From Erythroxylum novogranatense (lineage: Eukaryota; Streptophyta; Magnoliopsida; Malpighiales; Erythroxylaceae): a stretch of 64,000 nt of DNA. A model generated the notes under the pieces. That model did no database searches. It was not told the origin of the DNA and saw only the letters and a list, made by a program, of their open reading frames with translations. This document shows, one piece after another, positions 11,567 through 24,608 of the stretch (its first letter is position 1; the number at the start of each line of letters is the position of its first letter). The stretch spans positions 23,553,120 to 23,617,119 of the forward strand of contig CM057235.1 in assembly GCA_029891385.1 (NCBI GenBank), in the 5' to 3' direction. The position numbers and the translations under genes were made by a program.

Positions 11567-13038
11567 TGATCGGCGGTTTATCGCTCAATATTAAAATTGA
11601 TCCTCGAAACCGGTCAAATTAAATTTATACCAAGGATTGCAATACAGATGCAACCTCGTCGACTCTCAAGGAACCAATGCATCAATTGATCCTAGACTAG
11701 CCTAATGTTTGAATGATGCATGCAATTAAAGCAATAGAAGGGGTTTTGATTTGATTAATTAGAAATTAAACTAAGCCAAAATAAGAATAAATGTTTTAGA
11801 ATTTTAGAAAACTAAATGATTGAAATTAAACAAGTTTGAAGTCAAATTACTAAAACTCTCCCGAAAATGTAGCTCGGTCATCATCGTTCAAATAATGTCA
11901 GTTTGAAATCCACTAAGTTTCAAAATAAAACCTTAACAACTCGTTAAGTCCAAGAATTAATTAATCAACTCGATTAATTACAACTTGTTAAAACCCTTAG
12001 TGTATGCATGGATTGATTAATGCACTAAATCAACCAAATAATAACACAACCAATTCAATCAAACACAACTAGGCGATTAAATTAGTTAATGCAATCATTT
12101 AATTGATATACATGAACTCCATGTATTTAAGCACGATTCAACAATAGTCAATCCATAACACAAATCAAAGTCTAACATCCTACTAAACTATAGCGAGATT
12201 CAATCGAAATATATTGCAAAAATACCAACTCGGATTGTGCAAATACATTATGAAATCCTAAACTAAGATTGATTACCCTTGTTTAGTTCTCGAACTCCAA
12301 CCCTCGCAACATTTCGAAGACTATGAGCTTAGCCACTCATGACTACAGACGACTCCATCATTGTTGAAGTATCACCAAGACCATGCTCGACGGCGAATGC
12401 GGAAGAGTAGAGATGAAGGAAATGATCGCGATGATCGTCGCTTGTGACTAAACTCAAATCAAACATGTAATGAGAGACTGTTAGATCAAAATCGAAAATG
12501 TAAAAGAAGAAAACGAAGAAAACTGGAGAAGACGAAGAGAAGAGAAAACGAAGAACTCTTTTGTGGCGGCCCTCTCTCATTTGCCCTAAATGGTAAGGTT
12601 TTATAGGGGCTATGCGGGTCGGGCGGATAAAGGATACTTTTGCCATTTTGGTCCGGGTCACCCGACATTCGCCATGGCGAATGATCGTAGTTCGCTGCGG
12701 CGAATGAATTTAGTCACTCGTCGCAGTCAATTAATTAAACACCATTAATTAGCGGCGAATGGAGAGTCTCGATTCGTCCCAAATAACTCATGGCGTGTTG
12801 ACTTCTTAATTGTTGACTACTTTGGTCCTACAAAATACAACCCATTTGCAGATCAATTGTCCCAATAAAGATTATGCGAAATTAATGACAAATGACAACA
12901 AAATATTGACAATATGCAATTTATCAAAACTCAATGTGCGGGACCAAAATAAGCATGAAAATTATAGATCAGAAGTCGACAGATGCATAATTACTAAAGA
13001 AAATGGGCCTGATTTATAGTATAAATTTGTTCCAATCA
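11567..13038 (-). repeat. 5' LTR of the Athila-like element
   Basis: Edges TGATCGG and CCAATCA, followed by the target duplication ATTAT. It carries a TATA box at 12597-12607 and the palindrome island at 12665-12775. Confidence 0.92.
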
Positions 13039-14783
13039 ATTATCATAAGAATAAGATGGAGATTATATTACCAACTCCATCGCTACAGCTTTAACTCCTC
13101 GTTGTGTTATCCTAACCCTGGCAATTTATCGTCTCCTAGGTGATGTATCCTCTTCTTCTTGTTATTATTTCCTTTTATCGATATTGTATCCTCAACCAAT
13201 CCGATCTACTACTTTCTTCATAGACAACTTGGCTAACAAGATCTTTTGGTGGGAAAGGAGGAGAAATTTTTGGAGGAGATTTTTCTTAGAAGAAAGAAGC
13301 CAAAGATGAGAAACTTCTCATGCAAATTTTGGCTAACACATGCAAGAAAGTAGAGAGAGTCCAAAAATGCAAGAACACCTCGCTATCACCTTGTCAATTT
13401 CGATTATGCATAAAAAGAAATAAGAGAAGAGCATCTAATGCATCACACCTTTATTTAATCAAACATAAAGAAGCCATCAAATGAGACTCTTCTCATTTAT
13501 TTTAAGATCACTATATGAAAAGACCAATAACCAAAAATGACCTGTTAATTTTGGTTTTAGTGATGAGGGAAGGAAGATCATCCATCAAATACACCTCTTT
13601 CATCTTTAATCAAATGAATGATAAAAAGGTTACATTACATGCCATCATTAAAAGACAATCATTAAACCATTTAGTGGTAAGATCATTACTCCATTTAATG
13701 ATGATAATGTATGATAAATACCATCTTTTTTTTAGCAATTCAATGCTAAATGTGCCGTTGCAAATTTAGCCCTAATAAAACCAAAATTGCACCTTCCTTT
13801 CTTTAAGAATTTTGTTTTAATTTAATTAATCAAATTAAACCAAATTCTAGTCCATTTCTAAATGTTCATTTGGGCTTTAAATTAACCATTAATTAGTGCA
13901 AGCCCAACATTCAATTATGAGCTTTAAAACCTCCGTTTGTATTTCTTACTTTGCATGGTAACCTTCCTTGAAGCCAAGAGGGGAATCTTATTGGACTTAG
14001 ACAATTTAAGCTCCAATAAGCCCTAAAATTAATTTAATCTCATCAAAATTAATTCTAGCTTATTAACTAAATATCATTCCACTAAAGACAATTAGTTGAA
14101 CTCTTGAATTGCAAAATATTATGAGAAAACATATTTCAAGTAATATGTCCAATTGCAAACCCTATTATGAACCTTATTATAGCCATTCGTATAATAAAAG
14201 GAAAATTACCATTTTGCCCTTACGTTGGTTTTTTCTTCTAGATCTCCTATGTTACTCTATATGGTGATTAACACACAAGATCTCTTCTTGGTGTTAAGAC
14301 TTGATGGGTGGCTAGTCCATCAAACTCCTGGCACTAGTTTAATCACCAATCTCTATAAAACATCTAGAAATGATGATATCACTATAAACTTCTTATTTGA
14401 AACATGTAAACATTGGATTAATACTCTGCAAAAATCCATTCACATATCAAAAATTATAATGAAACATATATGAGTTCACCACTCATTAAGATTGTGGTCC
14501 ATAATAAGCAAATGCTAAAATGTATGTTTTAAGACTAAAGTAACGACCTACTTTATTCTTGAAAACATACTTGATTCCAAATTCATTTAATAGTTCCATT
14601 ACCAATAGTCGACTACTATCATGATATGAAACTTATCATTCCTTTAAAGTAAACTCCTTTACTAGCACAGAGATAAATCGCAACACTACCGTCTAAACCA
14701 TAATCGAGCGACCAACTTGATTATTCAACTGTGAATCCATTATTTTATATTCTTATAATATATATGTTTCCTATACATCTCTA
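13039..14783 (-). repeat. Copia-2 3' LTR, segment 2
   Basis: Resumes the copia-2 LTR after the Athila-like insertion and matches 47585-49350. The first five bases are the duplicated target ATTAT and the last five, CTCTA, are the copia-1 target. Confidence 0.88.
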
Positions 14784-16884
14784 TGTTGGATCGGAAAAAG
14801 AAAGCATGCTTAGTATGGAGAAACGATAGATTTCAAAACTTTTTAAGAAATCATCTTGCAGCGGAAGCAATATATCCAAATCAACATGCTAATCCATACA
14901 TGATATGATATAAAGATAATAAAACCAAGAACAAGATAAAAGGAATTACCGACTCCTTCGCTACAGCTTTAAATCCTCGCTGCGCTATCCTCTCCTTCTT
15001 ATATCCAAATCCTTTGCCTTTGAGTCTTTTCCTTTAGCAATCTATCTTCTTCCTTGTTGTAGTATCCTCAACCAATTAGATTTACCACTTGTTCTTAAAG
15101 GACAACTAGGTTAACAAAATCCTTTGGTGGGAAAGGAGAAGAAATATTTGGAGGAGATTTTCTTAGAAGAAGAAGAACCAAAATTGAAACTCTTTCAATT
15201 CTTTCACTTAGGAATTTCGGTTCTACCTTGCATGAAAGGAGAGAATGTCTAAAACCATGAAAGAACCCTTTCTTACATCTCAATTTCGAAATATGCATGA
15301 ATGGAAAGAGTGAGAGGCATCCAATGCATCACTTCACATTAATCAATCATCAAATAGCCAATAAATGAGACTTACTTCATTTATCTTTAAAATGGCTATT
15401 TGAAAAGACCATAACCTATAATTGAATACCCATTTCGGTTTTGGCAAGAAGAAAGAAGGAAGATGGTCCATCTAATGCACATCTTTCATCTTTAATCTAA
15501 TGAATACAAATAGGTTACATGCCAACATTAAAAGCCAACCATTAAACCATTTAATGGTAAGTTCATAACTCCATTTAATAATGATGAACCATAATAAAGA
15601 CCATCTTTATTTAGTATTTTAATGTCAAATGTGTGGTTACACATCTAACCTAACACAATTTTGAAATTGCTTCTTCTCCATTTTAAAAAAAATTGTTTTA
15701 ATATAATTAATCTAATCAATTACATTAAACCAAAACAAGCCCATTTCTAAATGAACATATGGGCTTCCAATTAACCATTAATTAGTATAAGCTCATCATT
15801 CAATTATGGACTTCTAAAGCCTCCAAACTACTTCTTACTTAGCTTGATAACCTTCCTTAAAGCCAAGTGGGGAATCTTATTGGACTTTGATAATTCAAGC
15901 TCCAATAAGCCCAGAAATAATTCAATCTCATTGAATTAATTCTAGCTTATTAACTAAATGTCATTCCACTAAAGACAATTAGTTGAACTCTTGAATTATT
16001 AAATATTATGAGAATATTTCCAATTGCAAACCCTATTTAGAACCTTATTATAGCCATCCGCACAACAAAGGGTAAAATTACCGCTTTGCCCTTCTCATTG
16101 GTTTTTCCTTCTAGATCTCTCATTTTACTTTATATGTTGATTAACACATAAGATCTCATCTTAGTGTTAAGACTTGATGGGTAGCTAGTACATCAAACTA
16201 TCGCGCCAGCTTTAATCACCAAATCTCCTTAAAACATCTGTAAGAGATGATAACACTATAAACTCTTTATTTGAGTGAATGTTCCTCGATACATGTTTCA
16301 ATTAATAATTCCAAAATGCGATAATCGGATTAATACCTGTAAAAATCCATTCGATCATATCAAGAATTATAATGAAACACATATGAGTTCACCACTCATC
16401 AAGATTATGGTTCATAATAAGCGAATGCTTAAGTTGTATGTTTTAAGATTAAAGTAACGACCCACTTTATTCTTGAAAACATACTTGATTCCGATTCATT
16501 TAATAGTGCCATTATCGATAGTCTACTACTATCATGATATGAAACTCATCATTCCCTTTAAGTAAACTCCTTTACTTATATGGAGATAAATCGCAACACT
16601 ACGCCTAAAACCATAATCAAACGACCAACTTGATTATTCAACTGTGAACCAATTAATTGATTCTAATAATATACATGTTTCCCATACATCTCTATGTATA
16701 TGTATATTACTTACAAATGAATCTTGGTACCTTATGACCAGATATATAATGCTCATACAGATAAAACCAAACTCTTTTGTTTTATTAATAGTAAATATTT
16801 TCATTACAAAATCAGAATCAAGAGGATAAAGTTACATGTAAATACACTTGCTTTCCAGGGCACTATATTTACATAACTCCAACA
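14784..16884 (-). repeat. Copia-1 3' LTR (2,101 bp)
   Basis: TGTTGGATCGG...CTCCAACA. Very similar to 22300-24402, with scattered substitutions and short indels. The length is unusual for copia elements, whose LTRs are usually a few hundred bp. Confidence 0.93.
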
Positions 16885-16899
16885 ATCTCCAACTTGCCC
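16885..16899 (-). other. Polypurine tract of copia-1
   Basis: The minus strand reads GGCAAGTTGGAGAT directly before the 3' LTR, close to the copia consensus AAGTGGGAGAT seen intact at 24595-24608. Confidence 0.8.
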
Positions 16900-17690
16900 T
16901 AAAGCAAGTTTGACATATCCTTCATTCCCATCCCTTCTAGGTGACCCTCAAAGCTCTTTTGAGTCAATGTCATTGTGAACGGATCAGCAAGGTTTTGCTC
17001 TGTAGGAATCTTTACCACATCCACTTATCCACGTTATATTATATCCCTTATGAGATGATACTTTCGCTCAATGTGTTAGAATTAGCCACTGCCCCACTAT
17101 TCTCACAATAAAGTGTAATGGCTTTTTCTGCCTCTGGAACTACCTCCAAATCATTTAGGAACTTCCGAGCCGATCGCTTCCTTTTTGCTTCACAAGCAGC
17201 AACATACTCACCTCCATAGTCGAATCAGCAATACAAGATTGCTTGACACTCCTCCAAACTATGGCTACACCTCCTAAAGTAAATATAGAACCAGAAGTTG
17301 ATTTCCTTGAATCAACATCTGATTGGAAATCAGAATCCGTATATCCTGTCGGAATAAGATTACTTCCAGAGTAAACAAGCATTAAGTTCTTCGTCTTACG
17401 AAGATACTTAAGTATACACTTAACCGCAGTCCAATGTTCCATTCCTGGATTGGACTGAAATTTACTTACCAGTCCCACTGCGTAACAGATATCCGGTCTA
17501 GTGCACAGCATTGCATACATCAAACTACCAACTTCCGAAGCATATGGAATGTTACGCATGCGTTCAACCTCCTCTTGGGTTTTAGGTGCTTGTTCCTTTG
17601 AAAGTTTGATTCCATGTCTAGTAGGAGTGAAACCCCTCTTGGAATCATGCATGGCGAACTTATTGAGCATATTCTCAATGTAGGTTAGTT
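16900..17690 (-). pseudogene. Copia-1 RNase H, frameshifted
   Basis: 17155-17670 reads as copia RNase H: PYASEVGSLMYAMLCTRPDI (the conserved Y-VGSLMY.....PDI block), then TGYTDSDF with a catalytic Asp, SRKSTSGSIFTLGG, and a degraded form of the A-EAE block (STMEVSM), after which the frame shifts. The C-terminal part to 16900 survives only in other frames. It would degrade the RNA strand of the hybrid during reverse transcription. Confidence 0.8.
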
Positions 17691-18358
17691 AAGACAAAAC
17701 TATCTTCTTGTTCTTACGATCCCTTATAAGTTTGATCCCTAGAACATAGGTAGCCTCTCCCAAATCCTTCATTGAAAAGTGTTCATTCAGCCATCCTTAA
17801 CCACGATAACATTCCCACATCATTCCCGATGAGCGTAATGTCATCAACATACGTGATTAGGAAAGTAACCTTACCTTCTTGTATTCTTTTGTAAACACAA
17901 GGCTCATCTAGGTTTTGTATGAACCCATAGGTTTTGATAGCCTTATCAAACCTAATGTTCCAAGACCTAGATGCTTGCTAAGTCCATAAATGGACCTTTG
18001 CAACTTGCAAACCTTATGCTCATTACCTAGCTCAATGAATCCTTCCGTTGGGCCATATAATGGTCTCCTCAAGATCTCCATTCGTAAATGCGATCTTGAC
18101 ATCCATTTGCCATATTTCATAATCGAAATAGGCTGCTATGGCCAAAAGAATCCTAATGGACTTAAGCATGGCAACCGGAGAAAAGTCTCCTCGTAGTCTA
18201 TACCCTCCTTTTGAGTATAGCCTTTGCTACCAATCTAGCTTTAAAGGTCTCTACCTTTCCATCCGATCCCTTTTCCTTTTGTAGATCCATTTACACCCTA
18301 TGGTTTTAGACCGGTGGTAGATCTACAAGGACCTGAACTTCATTAGTATACATAGAAT
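17691..18358 (-). pseudogene. Copia-1 reverse transcriptase, broken
   Basis: The catalytic YVDD is legible at 17840-17851 on the minus strand (LITYVDDITLIGN context). 17908-18120 shows the upstream KYGKWMSRSHLRMEIL and KVCKLQRSIYGL blocks, equivalent to the copia V-QMDVKTAFL and KL.KSLYGLKQ motifs with damage. Several frameshifts make it non-functional. Confidence 0.72.
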
Positions 18359-19500
18359 CTATTTCCGATTCCATTGCCTTGAGCCATTTTCCCGCATCAA
18401 CATCATTAATAGCTTGTGTATACGTAACGGATCTGTTTCTTCTTGGTCCGAGATGGCAATTAAGCCTTCTCCTAAACCCAGATACCTATCTGGTTGTCTC
18501 ACAACCCTCCCACTACGCCTAGGCACATCTTGATGTTCAGTTGCACTTCGATTCAACTCTTGAATCCATTTCGACATCTTGTTCATCATATCCAAAACAA
18601 CTCTTGGTTTGGATGAAATTGCTAACTCATTTAGTACTACTTCACTTCTTCCTTTGTGATTTCTCACAAACTCTTCCTCTAAGAAGTTTGCGTTTGTCGA
18701 CATAAATACCTTCCTATCATGAGGACTGTAAAAATAGTACCCTTGAGTTCCCGTAGGATATCCTACAAACAAACATACTTCTGACCTTGGTTCCAAATTT
18801 GTGGATTCATGCTTTAGAACATGGGCTGGACAGCCCCAAGTCCTCAAGTGCCTCAATGAAGGCACTCGGCCAGTCCACAACTCCCTAGGTGTTTTAGGCA
18901 CCGATTTGGATGGAACAAAGTTAAGAAGATATGTTGTCGTTTGTATGGCATATCCCCAGAACGATTCTGGAAGGCTAGCATAGACATCATTGATCTTACC
19001 ATTTCCAATAGAGTTCTATTTCTCCTCTCTGCTACACCATTCTGTTGAGGTGTACGAGGAGCTGACAAGTTGGAAACAATTCCATTGTCAATTAAATATT
19101 GCTGGAACTCTCCAGATAAATACTCACCACCTCGATCTGATTGAAGCTGTTTTAATGGCTTGCCAAGTTGCTTCTCAGCTTCAGCTTTGAATTCTTTGAA
19201 CTTTTCAAAAGATTCACTCTTTTTATGCATCAAATACAAATATTCATGTCTTGAGTAATCATCTATAAAAGTTATGAAATATTGATAACCTCCTCTAGCT
19301 TGTACATTCATGGGCCCACACACATCAGTATGTACCATGTCCAATGTGGAATCAAATCTGTTTCCTTTAGAAGGAAGTGAGGCTTTTGTCATTTTTCCTT
19401 CAATACAAGATTCACAGGTGGGTAATGGATCACTATCCAAGCCCATAAGGATCTCATCCTTTACTAGCCTGTTAAGTCTTTTCTGATTGATATGACCCAT
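18359..19500 (-). pseudogene. Copia-1 integrase, one main frameshift
   Basis: 18853-19500 carries the zinc-finger end (GHINQKRL...CESCIEGKMTKASF-like) and the catalytic core: VHTD, LQSDRGGEYLSG and QNGVAERRNRT supply the D,D,E triad. The frame breaks near 18960, then 18359-18901 carries the C-terminal copia block (PRELWTGRVPSLRHLRTWGCPAHV, FVGYPTGTQGYYFYSP). The product would insert the cDNA. It is the best preserved domain of this element. Confidence 0.82.
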
Positions 19501-20035
19501 CCTTAGATGCCACAGATACTTTGAATTAATGCTAGAGATATTGGATTATCTTGGTTTTATCAATTCTGTGGTGTTTAGTGAGCCTTTCATAAGTTTTATA
19601 AAAAACAATCCCTGTTTAATTATTGCTTCACAAATAAAATCCTTATTCTCATATATTGAAACAACCTTTTCAAAATATAAGGAATAGCCAGATTTTATTA
19701 GACAAAAAATAGAAATCATGTTCCTTACAATCATTGGCATGTAATAAACATCTTCCAAATATAACCTATGACCACTAGGAAAATCCAAGATAACTACTCC
19801 CACTGATTCTGCTGAAACATAGGAACCATCTGCTATCTTAACTTGAAACTGGCCTTTAGGAAGTCTTTTCCTTCATTGGAACCCTGCAAAGAATTACAAA
19901 CATGGTTAGTGGCTCCTAATCTAATATTCAAGAAGTAGATAAATCTGCCACATTTCTAGTTCCTAACAAACTTAGGAAGCCCATACCTTGTTTGCTTTTG
20001 AGGGACTCTAGGTAGACCGGATGCTTTCTTTTCAA
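19501..20035 (-). pseudogene. Copia-1 protease and GAG-pre-integrase region
   Basis: 19546-19803 encodes FPSGHRLYLEDVYYMPMIVRNMISIFCL, the block between copia protease and integrase. Upstream the protease is a decayed ILD..GATNHVC in shifted frames (about 19880-19920). Confidence 0.65.
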
Positions 20036-20742
20036 AGGCCCATCTCATCACAAAGGAAACACTTTCCTTTAATGTTCTCTTTGGCCTTCTTTTTCATGGG
20101 TTTGGCCTTGACCCTATTTGGGCCTTCTTTTTATTGGACCCTTCTTCTTTCCTTGCCCTTACCCTTGGCTTAGAAGAAGAAGCTACATTAGCTTCTGGCC
20201 CATGAGCCTTAATATTCAATATTTCCTCCGTGCTCTGGAGGGTATTCATCAACTCACTCAAGGTGTAATCCTTGTTGTTGAGCTCATAGTCCAACTTAAA
20301 CTGCTGAAAAGAAGAGTTTAAGCTATTGATGATCATAATCATTTGCGTGTCCGCATCCATATCCGCCCCAAGCATCTCATCCTCAGTGACCGTATAGATT
20401 ACCTTCATCATGTAATCCCGCACCGGTTCACCAGGTTTCTATCTGAGATTATGAAAGGTTTGGATAGCTTTCACTCTTGCAGACCTAGTCCTCACACCAA
20501 ACATCTCATGTAGGTGATGGACCATTGCACTAGCAGTTTTCATACAAGAAATTTGCTTTTGCAACATGCCGCTGACAGAAAGCCAGAATATAACACTTAG
20601 TAGTCTTGTCAGCATTCTGCCAACGCTCATGTTGTTGGACTTGCTCAGGAGTTGCATCTCCACTTAGAGGTGTAGGCTCATTTTCAATTAACACCCATGA
20701 AATACGCTCATATTGAAGATCAATGTCAAGGTTACGCTCCAT
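20036..20742 (-). pseudogene. Copia-1 gag, frameshifted
   Basis: Likely start at 20742 (MERNLDIDLQYERISW). 20530-20742, 20439-20663 and 20094-20423 form the UBN2-type copia gag: a Q-HERWQNADKTTKCYILA block, V-HHLHEMFGV, and MMIINSLNSSFQQFKLDYELN. A basic tail of KPRVRARKEEGSNKKK precedes a damaged zinc knuckle. There are two frameshifts. Confidence 0.75.
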
Positions 20743-22284
20743 TCATTAAACTTGTCTCCATTTTCCAATTTGTTATTAGTCAAGAGCAGGGTGAGTGGAT
20801 TCATTTTGTGGTTGATTATGTCTGAAAATATAAATTATTAAAACATGAGCATACTAGTCAACAATTTATGGAACTTTGTATAAAATCATGATGCATGTAT
20901 GCATGATGATAGATTTAACAAAACTTAAAAATTAAAACATTATACGACGGTTATTTTTCTTATCTATAACGAGACTAAGTGACGGTGGGCCATCTTATCT
21001 ATTAAAAGAAAAACGGGACCCTCCCACTCAAAAACTACCAAGCATCTCATGCTCAATTTTTAAGAAGCGCCTTAATTTGGTCCATACTTTTACCAATGAG
21101 CTACGGTGGGCGGTTTATTGATAAAAATGTTGAGTGTATAACCATTTGATTCATTCACTAAAGATACCTACAAATCATGCCTCGGTGGGAGGTCACATTT
21201 GCTATCATTAAGTGGACTTATCCTTAAGGAGACCCAAACCATGCAAGATCTAGGATCCATGCCCTCCGATGGGGAGTAACACTTCACCACATGCAAACGG
21301 GCCATCATTTGGAGACCGTGGACTCTCACAGGAGCATCCTCTCCCACTCAATCTTTTTGGGCTTTAAGTTTTAAATACCATCTTGTCTAGATGCAATTTA
21401 TTATCCATCCTATATTGTTTCATTATATATCTCATACATAATGAATGCATGGCAAGGCCTAGGGTTGGCAACTTTCTAAATGACATACAATCATATAATA
21501 TCACATATTACAAGCATTCATTTCTCCATTCATCACATCAACTAATAAAGCCACTTTTGATTGTCCATCCTAGAAACATAAAATAATTACAAGCCTTTTA
21601 GGCCCAAAATATGCTTCTTCATCTTGGATCTTCCGCTTGAACTCTTCGCTAACATGATCCGCCCATTCGGTAAAAAAATGTAATGGTATTTATGAAATTA
21701 GAATTTTGTCATTTTGAAAATAAAATCCAGCACTAGATTTTTAGAAAACCAAATCTTTGTTTTGACAAAAAATTCCAGCACTTGTTTTATTAAAACCGAA
21801 ACTCATTTCATGAAAATTAAACACAGCACTTAGTATTTTAGCAAAACCGAAATTGGATTCTTTGAAACAAAAACCAGCACTTGTTTTCCAATCATAACTG
21901 AAATATGATTCATTGAAACAAAATTCCAGCAACTTAGTTTTCACAAAACTTATGCCAAAACACAAAAGGATACACCGAAAATTTTACCTTTCCATTTCTT
22001 CAATCCATGGCTGCTCCTTCTTCATCATTACATCAATTTTGAACATTACAAAATCAAATAAAATAGAAAAAAGAAACCAAGGAGGAAACATGGTGATGAT
22101 AGACCACCCTCCTTGTTACAACCAAATGAAGAAATCTTACAAGATAAAATTTAACTTCTATGGACAACTAAAAGAGCAACATACACCATATATATTTCTA
22201 TCACATAAAAATATGCAGTATACATAAAAAGATTGCCAACCCATGCATCCACCATATAGAAACCGAAATCATGCATGAAAAACT
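20743..22284 (-). other. Leader of copia-1
   Basis: About 1.5 kb between PBS and gag, alignable with the copia-2 leader at 45906-47436. I see no credible frame in it. It contains the direct repeats at 21725-21960. Confidence 0.6.
21725..21960. repeat. About five degenerate ~50-bp direct repeats
   Basis: The unit is roughly AATTCCAGCACTTGTTTT, then about 10 bp, then AAAACCGAAACT and TTCATTGAAA. The copia-2 leader carries the same series at 46885-47090, so it is a family trait. Confidence 0.7.
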
Positions 22285-22297
22285 GGCTCTGATACCA
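22285..22297 (-). other. Primer binding site of copia-1, initiator-Met tRNA
   Basis: The minus strand reads TGGTATCAGAGCC, two bases inside the 5' LTR. Confidence 0.92.
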
Positions 22298-22299
22298 AT

Positions 22300-24402
22300 T
22301 GTTGGATCGGAAAAAGAAAGCATGCTTAGTATGGAGAAACGATAGATTTCAAAACTTTTTAAGAAATCATCTTGCAGCGGAAGCAATATATCCAAATCAA
22401 TATGCTAATCCATACATGATATGGTATAAGGATAATAAAACCAAGAACAAGATAAAAGGAATTACCGACTCCTTCGCTACAGCTTTAAATCCTCGCTGCG
22501 CTATCCTCTCCTTCTTATATCCAAATCCTTTGCCTTTGAGTCTTTTCCTTTAGCAATCTATCTTCTTCCTAGTTGTAGTATCCTCAAACAATTAGATTTA
22601 CCACTTGTTCTTCAAGGACAACTAGGTTAACAAAATCCTTTGGTGGGAAAGGAGAAGAAATATTTGGAGGAGATTTTCTTAGAAGAAGAAGAACCAAAAT
22701 TAAAACTCTTTCAATTCTTTCACTTAGGAATTTCGGTTCTACCTTGCATGAAAGGAGAGAATCTCTAAAAACCATGCAAGAACCCTTTCTTACATCTCAA
22801 TTTCGAAATATGCATGAATGGAAAGAGTGAGAGGCATCCAATGCATCACTTCTTACATTAATCACTCATCAAATAGCCAATAAATGAGACTTACTTCATT
22901 TATCTTTAAAATGGCTATTTGAAAAGACCATAACCTATAATTGAATACCCATTTCGGTTTTGGCAAGAAGAAAGAAGGAAGATGGTCCATCTAATGCACA
23001 TCTTTCATCTTTAATCTAATGAATGCAAATAGGTTACATGCCAACATTAAAAGCCAACCATTAAACCATTTAATGGTAAGTTCATAACTCCATTTAATAA
23101 TGATGAACCATAATAAAGACCATCTTTATTTAGTATTTTAATGTCAAATGTGTGGTTACACTTCTAACCTAACACAATTTTGAAATTGCTTCTTCTCCAT
23201 TTAAAAAAAATTGTTTTAATATAATTAATCTAATCAATTACATTAAACCAAAACAAGCCCATTTCTAAATGAACATATGGGCTTCCAATTAACCATTAAT
23301 TAGTATAAGCCCATCATTCAATTATGGACTTCTAAACCCTCCAAACTACTTCTTACTTAGCTTGATAACCTTCCTTAAAGCCAAATGGGGAATCTTATTG
23401 GACTTTGATAATTCAAGCTCCAATAAGCCCAGAAATAATTCAATCTCATTGGAATTAATTCTAGCTTATTAACTAAATGTCATTCCACTAAAGACAATTA
23501 GTTGAACTCTTGAATTATTAAATATTATGAGAATATGTCCAATTGCAAACCCTATTTAGAACCTTATTATAGCCATCCGCACAACAAAGGGTAAAATTAC
23601 CGTTTTGCCCTTATGTTGGTTTTTCCTTCTAGATCTCTCATTTTACTTTATATGGTGATTAACACATAAGATCTCATCTTAGTGTTAAGACTTGATGGGT
23701 AGCTAGTCCGTCAAACCATCAGCGCCAGCTTAATCACCAAATCTCCTTAAAACATCTAGAAGAGATGATAACACTATAAACTCTTTATTTGAGTGAATGT
23801 TCCTCGATACATGTTTCAATTAATAATTCCAACATGCGATAATTGGATTAATACCTGTAAAAATCAATTCGATCATATCAAGAATTATAATGAAACACAT
23901 ATGAGTTCACCACTCATCAAGATTGTGGTTCATAATAGCGAATGTTAAGTTGTATGTTTTAAGATTAAAGTAACGACCCACTTTATTCTTGAAAACATAC
24001 TTGATTCTATATTCATTTAATAGTGCCATTATCGATAGTCTACTACTATCATGATATGAAACTCATCATTCCCTTTAAGTAAACTCCTTTACTTATATGG
24101 AGATAAATCGCAACACTACGCCTCTAAACCATAATCAAACGACCAACTTGATTATTCAACTGTGAATCAATTAATTGATTCTAATAATATACATGTTTCC
24201 CATACATCTCTATGTATATGTATATTACTTACAAATGAATCTTGGTACCTTATGACCAGATATATAATGCTCATACAGATAAAACCAAACTCTTTTGTTT
24301 TATTAATAATAAATATTTTCATTACAAAATCAGAATCAAGAGGATAAAGTTACATGTAAATACACTTGCTTTCCAGGGCACTATATTTACATAACTCCAA
24401 CA
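22300..24402 (-). repeat. Copia-1 5' LTR (2,103 bp)
   Basis: TGTTGGATCGG...CTCCAACA, followed by the target duplication CTCTA. Confidence 0.93.
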
Positions 24403-24594
24403 CTCTATATATATGTTTATTACTTATAAAAGAATCTCAGTACCTTATGAATAGATATATAATACTCATAAAAACCAAACCCTTTTTGTTTTATTAATAA
24501 TAAATATTTTCATTACAAAACTATAACTAAAGAAGATTAAGTTACATGCAAATACACTTGCTTTCTAAGCCATTATATTTACATAACTCCAACA
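24403..24594 (-). repeat. Copia-2 3' LTR, segment 3
   Basis: Starts with the duplicated CTCTA and continues the copia-2 LTR to its inner end (AACTCCAACA). It matches the last about 190 bp of the copia-1 LTR. Confidence 0.88.
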
Positions 24595-24608
24595 ATCTCC
24601 CACTTGCC
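24595..24608 (-). other. Polypurine tract of copia-2
   Basis: The minus strand reads GGCAAGTGGGAGAT, the standard copia PPT, directly before the 3' LTR. Confidence 0.88.

Larger units (their letters stand above)
3418..13038 (-). mobile_element. Athila-like Ty3/gypsy element lacking RT and integrase (9,621 bp)
   Basis: A complete insertion: two LTRs of 1,473 and 1,472 bp (3418-4890, 11567-13038), both TGATCGG...CCAATCA, with ATTAT duplicated at 3413-3417 and 13039-13043. The tRNA-Asp-like PBS at 11541-11561 and the gag-protease with a DLGA active site fit the Athila lineage. The region where RT, RNase H, integrase and the envelope-like gene should lie (4911-8453) shows none of them. It is probably non-autonomous, having relied on an intact relative. 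Confidence 0.88.
14784..24402 (-). mobile_element. Copia-1: full-length Ty1/copia element (9,619 bp)
   Basis: LTRs at 14784-16884 and 22300-24402, iMet PBS, PPT, and gag-PR-IN-RT-RH in copia order on the minus strand. CTCTA is duplicated at 14779-14783 and 24403-24407. It is inserted in the LTR of copia-2, a member of its own family. Coding parts are broken by frameshifts and stops, yet the integrase triad and the RT YVDD are still legible, so decay is moderate. Confidence 0.93.

Noticed and set aside
22285..22297. tRNA-Met fragments at this and similar sites (1153, 40515, 43857, 47437)
   Set aside because: Only 12-13 bases complementary to the tRNA 3' end, each placed next to an LTR edge. 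These are primer binding sites, not tRNA genes.
24403..24594. A separate short LTR or tandem copy of the copia-1 LTR end
   Set aside because: It starts with the duplicated target CTCTA and continues the sequence left at 14783, so it is the rest of the copia-2 LTR.
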